From: Acinetobacter sp. ANC 4648
GTDB taxonomy: Bacteria > Pseudomonadota > Gammaproteobacteria > Pseudomonadales > Moraxellaceae
Length of the DNA stretch: 64,000 bases
Reading direction: 5' to 3'
NCBI RefSeq assembly: GCF_002135345.1
Contig: NZ_NEGI01000007.1
Coordinates: 62,001-126,000 of the forward strand
Below the pieces are notes generated by a model, which searched no databases, was not told the origin of the DNA, and worked only from the letters and a program-made list of their open reading frames with translations. Below, in pieces: positions 58,126-64,000 of this stretch (its first letter is position 1; each line of letters starts with the position of its first letter). The translations under genes were made by a program, and so were the position numbers.

Positions 58126-58423
58126 AAGCCATTAAATCGAAACTCTCTACTGAATTTTTTTCACCCAATCCAATCTACTTTCATCATGATCGGTAGAAGT
58201 TTATAAATAATTAAAATCAGTATTTGAACTGTTGCTATATTAATACCTTAAGTGAAAATAAATATAAAACTAGCTGTAGCATCTCAAGAATTTATGTTTA
58301 CTTATTATTTTATATTTGAAATGACATGTTCAATATCGCTTAAATACGCTATGGTAATAAAAACATGAATATACGATAAAACTGAATCATTAAAATTCAG
58401 TCATAAATAGGAGAAGCTCTTCG
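58126..58423 (+). promoter_or_regulatory. Upstream region of yqgE-ruvX
   Basis: The 334-bp gap between recN and yqgE holds no gene. A 7-bp perfect inverted repeat ACTGAAT-cattaaa-ATTCAGT lies at 58381-58401, just before the ribosome binding site AGGAG of yqgE. It could be an operator or a translation-affecting hairpin. Confidence 0.45.
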
Positions 58424-58978
58424 GTGCCTAAACAATATTTAATGCATCATTGTCTAATTGCCCCTCCCAACATGGTAGATGATTTTTTTGCCAATACAGT
58501 CGTGTATTTAGCTCGCCACGATGCGGAAGGTGCACAAGGAATTATTATTAACCGTCCATCAGGTCTACAAATTAAAGAATTATTAAACGACTTAGATATC
58601 AATGCCGATCATGTCAATCCGCATGAAGTTTTACAAGGTGGACCTTTGCGTCCAGAAGCTGGATTTGTTCTACATACGGGACAACCTACATGGCATTCAT
58701 CTATTGCAGTGGGTGAAAATGTTTGTATCACCACCAGTAAAGATATTTTAGATGCAATTGCACATAATGAGGGAGTTGGTCGTTATCAAATTGCGTTGGG
58801 CTATGCCAGTTGGACGAAGCATCAATTAGAAGAAGAAATTGCCCGTGGTGATTGGTTAATTTGTGATTCTGATATGGATTTAATTTTTAATTTACCATAT
58901 AGCGACCGTTGGGATGCCGCATATCGTAAAATAGGAGTAGACCGCACTTGGTTATCTTCTGAGATTGGACATGCCTGA
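58424..58978 (+). CDS. yqgE: YqgE/AlgH family protein (DUF179)
   Basis: A 184-residue protein starting at GTG, with AGGAG about 10 nt upstream. DUF179 hallmarks are [47 protein letters not shown] and [14 protein letters not shown]. Function is unknown; in Pseudomonas AlgH affects alginate regulation indirectly. It overlaps ruvX by 8 nt, the same pair as in E. coli (yqgE-yqgF). Confidence 0.92.
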   Translation: MPKQYLMHHCLIAPPNMVDDFFANTVVYLARHDAEGAQGIIINRPSGLQIKELLNDLDINADHVNPHEVLQGGPLRPEAGFVLHTGQPTWHSSIAVGENVCITTSKDILDAIAHNEGVGRYQIALGYASWTKHQLEEEIARGDWLICDSDMDLIFNLPYSDRWDAAYRKIGVDRTWLSSEIGHA

Positions 58979-59414
58979 TTTATCACAACCACAATTGATT
59001 CTTGCTTTTGATTTTGGAACACAAAAAATGGGAATGGCGGTTGGCTCCTCTATAATTGAAAGTGCCACGCCACTCGCATTATTCTCGATGAGAGATGGAA
59101 TTCCGAATTGGGATGAACTCTTAAAGATCGTAAAACAACATCAACCCAATCTATTTTTAGTTGGTTTACCGTTAAATATGGATGACTCAGAATCTGAACT
59201 CTCGGCACGTGCACGTAAATTTGCACGGCGTTTACGTCATCAAACTAATATTGAAACCTTAATGGTTGATGAACGCTTGACGACTCGAGAAGCTCGTGAA
59301 GAATTAGATCATTATCAGGCTCAGGGGCGTGCTAAAAATCTTGCTGCGGATAGCATTGCTGCGGCTTTATTTATTGAAAGTTGGTATCGAAACCCTGAAG
59401 GTTTAACACCTTAA
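58971..59414 (+). CDS. ruvX: Putative pre-16S rRNA nuclease (YqgF/RuvX)
   Basis: A 147-residue RNase H-fold protein that finishes the 5' end of 16S rRNA. The first catalytic Asp lies in [15 protein letters not shown], the Glu-containing segment in [14 protein letters not shown], and the last Asp in [12 protein letters not shown]. The start ATG at 58971 is within yqgE. Confidence 0.93.
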   Translation: MPDLSQPQLILAFDFGTQKMGMAVGSSIIESATPLALFSMRDGIPNWDELLKIVKQHQPNLFLVGLPLNMDDSESELSARARKFARRLRHQTNIETLMVDERLTTREAREELDHYQAQGRAKNLAADSIAAALFIESWYRNPEGLTP

Positions 59415-59428
59415 TTGAGAATATAAAG

Positions 59429-60142
59429 ATGACTAAAACTTTTATTGTTTATGGCGTAAGTAAAGGTTTAGGTCATGCAATTATTCAAGCAATCCCACAA
59501 GCAGAAGATACTATTTACGGAATATCTCGATTTAAACCGACTTTTCAACATTCAAATTTTCATTGGATTTCTGCTGATCTCTCCCAACCTAAATCAGCCA
59601 GAGATATAATCAAAGCACAAATACAGTCCAAGCCAGTCGATTATTTAATTTATAACGTAGGAATTTGGGAGGCTGCAGCGTTTAGTGCAGATTATAACTT
59701 TCAAAACAGTTCCGATTTGGAAATTTCTCAGCTCCTTCAAACCAATCTACATTCCTGCATTTTAGCGATTCAGTCTTTTATAGAAAACCTAAAGCAATCT
59801 AAAAATGCAAAAATTATTTTAATTGGTTCAACATGGGGTTTAGATAATCACAATGGAAAGGAAGTGGTGTTTTCAGCAACAAAATATGCACTTAGAGGTA
59901 TTGTTCATTCTCTTCGGGAAACCTTAAGATCTGACAAAATTGGTATCAGTATTATAAATTTAGGTTACTTAGCTACCGAATTTACACTTGAGACGAGCAG
60001 CGAAGATGTTGTCCGACAAACCAATGCAGAATTGATTCCTTTGCAAGATGTCCTATTGGCGATTCAATTTATTTTATCGACCAGTCAAGCATCCTGTGTA
60101 AAAGAAATTGATATGCCTGCAATGGCTGACTTAAATATGTAA
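59429..60142 (+). CDS. SDR-family protein with catalytic Tyr replaced by Phe
   Basis: A 237-residue short-chain dehydrogenase-like protein. The cofactor loop GVSKGLG (residues 9-15), the D50-L site, N76-x-G and Ser134 (LIGSTWG) are kept. The YxxxK motif reads F148-S-A-T-K152: the usual catalytic Tyr is Phe (codon TTT). It lies 14 nt after ruvX and is probably co-transcribed. It may be a non-catalytic NAD(P)-binding protein, or use another proton donor. No specific substrate can be given. Confidence 0.78.
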   Translation: MTKTFIVYGVSKGLGHAIIQAIPQAEDTIYGISRFKPTFQHSNFHWISADLSQPKSARDIIKAQIQSKPVDYLIYNVGIWEAAAFSADYNFQNSSDLEISQLLQTNLHSCILAIQSFIENLKQSKNAKIILIGSTWGLDNHNGKEVVFSATKYALRGIVHSLRETLRSDKIGISIINLGYLATEFTLETSSEDVVRQTNAELIPLQDVLLAIQFILSTSQASCVKEIDMPAMADLNM

Positions 60143-60156
60143 ATGATCAAGTGTAG

Positions 60157-60180
60157 ACCCATCTTTCGATGGGTTTATTT
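60157..60180 (+). terminator. Terminator of yqgE-ruvX-SDR
   Basis: ACCCATC-tttc-GATGGGT followed by TTATTT; it also faces the end of the HlyD gene. Confidence 0.8.
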
Positions 60181-60197
60181 AGCCACTGAAAATAGTT

Positions 60198-61232
60198 TTA
60201 TTTATTTTGGCTCTTTTCTAAAATATGCACTGTTGCAGTACGACCAGCAACAAAAGCCAGTTCATTTTGTGGGACTTCATCCAATACAATTTTAACAGGG
60301 ACACGTTGTGCTAAACGCACCCAACTAAAGGTTGGATTAACATTAGCCAGTAAGCCTGAAGATGTAGTCCGTTCACGGTCTTCAATACCAGATGCCACAC
60401 CTTGTACATGACCTTTAATTTTTTGTGAATCTCCCATTAATTGAATACTGGCAGAATCACCAACATGAATCTTATTCAGTTTTGTCTCTTCAAAATAACC
60501 AACCACATATAGTTGCTTGCGGTCTAATAATGCCGCAACAGCTTGTCCAACTTTGACATAATTCCCCACGCGCAGATCAAAATTTGATAATGTCCCATCG
60601 GCAGGTGCAACGACTTCAGCTCGATTTAAATTCAGCTGTGCCAAATGTAAATTACTGGTTGCTGCTTCAACTAAAGCATGTTGCTGTTTAATATTGGCAT
60701 GAACTTGTTCAATCGCCGCAAGTAATTGTTCATGTTCAGCATGAGATTGATCTCGGGTTGCAAAGACCTGATCTTGTTCTTGTTTCGAAATTGCTCCTTC
60801 CATTAAGTCTGAATAACGATTAGCCGTTTTATCGGTCAGTTTGATATTCGCTTGAGATTTCACCACATTGGCTTTGGCTTGGGCTAAACTTGCTTCCGCT
60901 TCTGCAAGTCCAGATTTTGCCTTAGCAAGATCTGATTTAGCTTGTTCAACATCTAAAGTTTGCCGTGCAAGATCAATTTTAAAAAGAACCTGTCCTTTTT
61001 TCACGGTCTGGTTATCCTGAACTAAAACTTCCGTGACTAATCCCGCAATATCAGATGAAACTTGAATCACATCGCCACGCACACGACCATCACGGGTCCA
61101 TGGTTCTGCATTATAATAATTCCAAATATGTATCACACAGAAAATAGCAATCACAGCAACCACCAATAACGCTATTGGTCGTATCACTTTACGTCTATCA
61201 AAAGTATTCATTCTCGCAACCCATTTATTCAT
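60198..61232 (-). CDS. HlyD/EmrA-like periplasmic adaptor (AaeA type)
   Basis: A 344-residue membrane-fusion protein. One N-terminal membrane helix (about residues 18-38) precedes the AaeA-like block NAEPWTRDGRVRGDV. A barrel-sandwich domain (V-x-D-N-Q-x-V-K-K-G-Q-V-L), a long Ala-rich coiled coil and the second lipoyl half (PADGTLSNFDLRVGNYV) follow. A start at 61211 is also possible. It completes a pump with the FUSC protein and DUF1656 protein upstream, in the order aaeB-aaeX-aaeA, likely exporting aromatic acids; substrate inferred. Confidence 0.85.
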   Translation of the reverse strand: MNKWVARMNTFDRRKVIRPIALLVVAVIAIFCVIHIWNYYNAEPWTRDGRVRGDVIQVSSDIAGLVTEVLVQDNQTVKKGQVLFKIDLARQTLDVEQAKSDLAKAKSGLAEAEASLAQAKANVVKSQANIKLTDKTANRYSDLMEGAISKQEQDQVFATRDQSHAEHEQLLAAIEQVHANIKQQHALVEAATSNLHLAQLNLNRAEVVAPADGTLSNFDLRVGNYVKVGQAVAALLDRKQLYVVGYFEETKLNKIHVGDSASIQLMGDSQKIKGHVQGVASGIEDRERTTSSGLLANVNPTFSWVRLAQRVPVKIVLDEVPQNELAFVAGRTATVHILEKSQNK

Positions 61233-61279
61233 CAAACTTTAAAACCCACCTGAACAATTCAATAGCTAAAATTTAGTCC

Positions 61280-61486
61280 TTAAGCTAAACCCAAAATAAA
61301 AAACCAATGCACCAACCCCAATAAAATAATGTAAATACACAGATGAAATATGCCTGGGGCAGCAATCCAAGCTTTAGCAATCCATTGATCAGTCACTAAA
61401 GTTACGACCTTAAATAGGATATAAGCCAAAATAGCTTGGATTAAAAATACAGGAACATAGACACCATAAATATTCAGCTCACCCAT
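61280..61486 (-). CDS. DUF1656 (AaeX-like) small membrane protein
   Basis: A 68-residue protein with two membrane helices, beginning MGELNIYGVYVPVFL, the DUF1656 hallmark. The ATG at 61486 follows a GGAG inside the end of the FUSC gene, with 2 nt between genes. Always found with FUSC/HlyD efflux pairs; the role is unknown. Confidence 0.88.
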   Translation of the reverse strand: MGELNIYGVYVPVFLIQAILAYILFKVVTLVTDQWIAKAWIAAPGIFHLCIYIILLGLVHWFFILGLA

Positions 61487-61488
61487 AT

Positions 61489-63576
61489 TTATGCTCCAAC
61501 CCAAGCGGTATCAGCATTTTCCAGACTTAAACCATTATCATGACAAATACTATTTCGAATATTATTTACTGAGATTTGTATGCGCAGACGAAGATCTTCA
61601 TCACCCATATTTTGTGCTGCCACATTCACTTTCTGAAGCTGTAACATAATCATTTTAAATTGATTACTATCGGTGCAATTCTTAGATTTATCTTCCAACC
61701 ATTGATAGAGTTGTTGTTGTAACTGTTCAATCAAATTCATGACCTCAGTCTCAGCAGATAACTTTTTGACCAATTCGTGTAAGCGTGATAAATCAATAAT
61801 GGCACTGGATTCAATCAAAGCATTATTAATTTCAACTTTCAGTTCATCGGACTGAACTTGTTTGGTATTTAATAAGCCAATTCGATCTAACATGCCACGC
61901 AAATGGATTCTAAATGCTAAGCCATAATTCATACCAATGGCCTGACGCATATCTTTATAATGTGCAGACAGCATTCGCTGAGCTGTCATATCTGGAGACA
62001 TCGCTCGAACCAAATGAATGACAAAAATTGCAATAATAGGACCTAAGATGGAACCAATTGAGCTGTCAAAAAACATCACCTGATCCAATGAATAATTATT
62101 ATGTAAATTCAGCCCCATCACCGCCCCCATCACCAAAGGCAAGCCCAAACCCACTAATTGTGGATGTGGAAACATACTTAAAACATAAATCAAGAAAGGT
62201 GCCAATACCACGACCAATTGCCAGAACGTCGTTACATAAGGAAAGATCCCATAGGCATAAATAAAGATAATAATCGCAGCATAAACACTGCCACGAACGA
62301 ACACTTTTAAGGCAGGTACTGGATTATCTAATGCCGTTAAAATACAAGCACAAATCACAGCCAATTGCGCCATCATAAAACCTGATTTCCAGCCACTTAA
62401 AATCCAAAGTCCCGTTGCAATCAATATGGTCATAAAGACAGAAATAGCACCGCGAATAGCAACACCATAATCACGATGTAAACTGGGGTAAGTCGTCGTC
62501 AACGCTGTAATGGATTCGGGTAAGCTCTGCTCACCATTTTGAATCCGCTGCCAAATCAATTTCACAGCACGTACATTCTGGATAAAATGACGAATATCCA
62601 TTTTGACACTGTTTAACATAACATGTTGCTCGGCTTTGGCTTGCTGCAAAATCAAATCAAAATCTGCCTCAAAAGTCAGTGGTAAATGATGTAACTCCTC
62701 TTCTTGAATGGGATGATCATCACTGAGAAAAGCCACAACATGATCGTGTAATTTTTTTAAATTTTTTCGATAAGACAGATCAATTTGATCCAGTTGCTTG
62801 AACCGTTCAGCCATGGCAACCAAATTGGCAATCAGCATGGTGACTTGATGTAATAGTTCTTGTATTGGCTTGGTCATTCCTTTGAATTTAGATTGTTCAT
62901 AATTCAAATGCACCGCCATAGCATGAAGATCTGAAGTGTCTCGCGTGATATGAGCCAGTAAAGTGGTGTAATTTTCTTGATGCTGCTCATCCGATAAAAT
63001 ACGATCAAATACAACTTTAGTATCCTGCATGGTTTTATGAATACGATGTTGTAATATTGGTCCTATATGCATCGGAAAAATCGTAACCGAAACCACTGCA
63101 CTACACACCACGCCTAAAGCTATCTCTAAACAACGGCCCAATGCCATATCAAAAATCGTCACCGTATCGATATACGCAATTGCATTAAAGCAAATCAGCA
63201 CGGCGGTATATCCCGCAAGCATGAAAACATAGCTTCTTGGGGTACGATCTAACAATGAAATATACAAACAAATACTGACCCAAGCCGCAAGTACCAAAGT
63301 CAACAGCAAGGGGCTATTAATGAGAGATGGCATCACTGCGACTGCAAAAATGGCTCCCACCACTGTTCCAAATAAACGATAAATACTTTTGGATGACATC
63401 ATTCCGACATAGGGATTGGCAATAATAAAGACCGTACCCATTGCCCACATCGGATATGCCAAATTCAACGCAAAGGCAATATAAAGTGCAAGCATTCCTG
63501 CGATAAAAGTTTTCGTCGCAAAAATAAGATCCATCTTACTGGGTCGAAAAGCCAATAATGGTTTGAATAAAAACAT
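61489..63576 (-). CDS. FUSC-family efflux pump (AaeB-like)
   Basis: A 695-residue inner-membrane protein with two sets of about five to six membrane segments (about residues 20-185 and 375-525), each followed by a soluble helical region. The N-terminal ALYIAFALNLAYPMWAMGTVFIIA is typical. It resembles AaeB and p-hydroxybenzoate or fusaric-acid exporters. First gene of a three-gene pump operon; divergent region to the right may hold a regulator's site. Confidence 0.88.
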   Translation of the reverse strand: MFLFKPLLAFRPSKMDLIFATKTFIAGMLALYIAFALNLAYPMWAMGTVFIIANPYVGMMSSKSIYRLFGTVVGAIFAVAVMPSLINSPLLLTLVLAAWVSICLYISLLDRTPRSYVFMLAGYTAVLICFNAIAYIDTVTIFDMALGRCLEIALGVVCSAVVSVTIFPMHIGPILQHRIHKTMQDTKVVFDRILSDEQHQENYTTLLAHITRDTSDLHAMAVHLNYEQSKFKGMTKPIQELLHQVTMLIANLVAMAERFKQLDQIDLSYRKNLKKLHDHVVAFLSDDHPIQEEELHHLPLTFEADFDLILQQAKAEQHVMLNSVKMDIRHFIQNVRAVKLIWQRIQNGEQSLPESITALTTTYPSLHRDYGVAIRGAISVFMTILIATGLWILSGWKSGFMMAQLAVICACILTALDNPVPALKVFVRGSVYAAIIIFIYAYGIFPYVTTFWQLVVVLAPFLIYVLSMFPHPQLVGLGLPLVMGAVMGLNLHNNYSLDQVMFFDSSIGSILGPIIAIFVIHLVRAMSPDMTAQRMLSAHYKDMRQAIGMNYGLAFRIHLRGMLDRIGLLNTKQVQSDELKVEINNALIESSAIIDLSRLHELVKKLSAETEVMNLIEQLQQQLYQWLEDKSKNCTDSNQFKMIMLQLQKVNVAAQNMGDEDLRLRIQISVNNIRNSICHDNGLSLENADTAWVGA

Positions 63577-64000
63577 GGAAATGATCCGATTGAATGCACA
63601 GAAATATCGTTACCTCTCTACATGCTTATATTCTTCTGTGAATGACAGAAAACATTTACATGCACAAATGGGGCGTGTAGAGCTAGAGACATTCAATCAT
63701 GCAACTCTGAAATCAAATACGGAGAACGGTATTTAACCCATTGAAGAAAAGTTTAGTCATAGAAATGAGAAAGCTTGGCTAAATTTACAGCAAAAAATCA
63801 ATGTAAATTCACTATTGGACATTTATACTACAATTAATGTTAAAAATAAATTTTTATTTAATTAAAATATCACATATTGATAATATGATCTAAATTTAAT
63901 ATATTTTACGTTTAAAAATAAACTGATCCATAATTTAAAGCTAAAGTATAAAAATACTTTAAATCGCATATGCAATTGATAAATTCCTCGGCAATATCCG
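63577..64000. other. AT-rich region at the window end
   Basis: 424 bp with no credible gene. The aaeB-like promoter should lie at the left. A hairpin AAAGTAT-aaaa-ATACTTT is at 63943-63960. A divergent LysR-type regulator is common at this place in related loci but no start is visible before 64000. Confidence 0.5.

Noticed and set aside
63667-63740. Short plus-strand frame starting MGRVELETF
   Set aside because: Only about 23 codons and no ribosome binding site; could be a remnant of a regulator, but nothing supports that.

Overview
The window is a chromosomal segment of a gammaproteobacterium, almost certainly an Acinetobacter (Moraxellaceae). It is AT-rich. It carries a CraA-type MFS pump, a SpoT whose synthetase domain has decayed, the tandem-lipase/foldase locus, a TfpZ-PglL pilin glycosylation locus, and the order tpiA-secG-tRNA-rimP-nusA-infB-rbfA with truB located elsewhere. 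The species was not resolved. No rRNA, CRISPR array, prophage or intact insertion sequence was seen.

Layout. 1-6 kb: the end of a FUSC-family membrane protein, a small DUF3817 protein, craA, an orphan RlaP-like nucleotidyltransferase, a small lipoprotein and an unrecognised membrane-anchored protein. 6-9 kb: a D-2-hydroxyglutarate dehydrogenase facing serA, two genes that plausibly share 2-hydroxyglutarate metabolism. 9-13.4 kb: two RhtA-like exporters flanking a PrpA-like phosphatase and a Sel1-repeat protein. 13.4-15.1 kb: a TSUP permease and truB. 15.2-18.4 kb: lipase foldase followed by two paralogous lipases. 18.5-20.6 kb: the rpsP-rimM-trmD-rplS operon. 20.7-28.7 kb: the minor-pilin operon fimT-pilV-pilW-pilX-pilY1-pilE-pilE. 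28.8-34.8 kb: ispH, gmk, rpoZ, spoT, ridA, bfd and bfr. 34.8-39.2 kb: a pilin locus with two paralogous pilins, TfpZ and PglL, interrupted by a decayed IS5-family element. 39.4-41.7 kb: lemA and two TPM-domain genes. 41.8-49.1 kb: the tpiA-secG-tRNA-Leu-(tRNA-fMet)x4-rimP-nusA-infB-rbfA block. 49.3-53.8 kb: pilB-pilC-pilD-coaE. 53.8-60.2 kb: an EamA permease, rlmB, ppnP, recN, yqgE, ruvX and an SDR protein. 60.2-63.6 kb: an AaeB/AaeX/AaeA-like efflux set.

Functional links. Three separate loci supply type IV pilus parts: major or accessory pilins with their glycosylation, minor pilins with the PilY1 tip protein, and the PilB motor, PilC platform and PilD peptidase. Iron storage and release is represented by bfd, under a Fur-box promoter, and by a bacterioferritin that keeps its heme ligand but lacks most ferroxidase ligands. 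The translation block carries four initiator tRNA genes, each followed by a hairpin.

No clearly undescribed multi-gene system was identified. The observations most worth a second look are the IS5 relic between the pilins, the covarying hairpins between the tRNA genes, the ferroxidase-poor Bfr, the pseudo-synthetase SpoT, an SDR protein with its catalytic Tyr replaced by Phe, and long palindromes before recN and inside a prepilin leader. All functional calls rest on reading motifs by eye; no database search was run.
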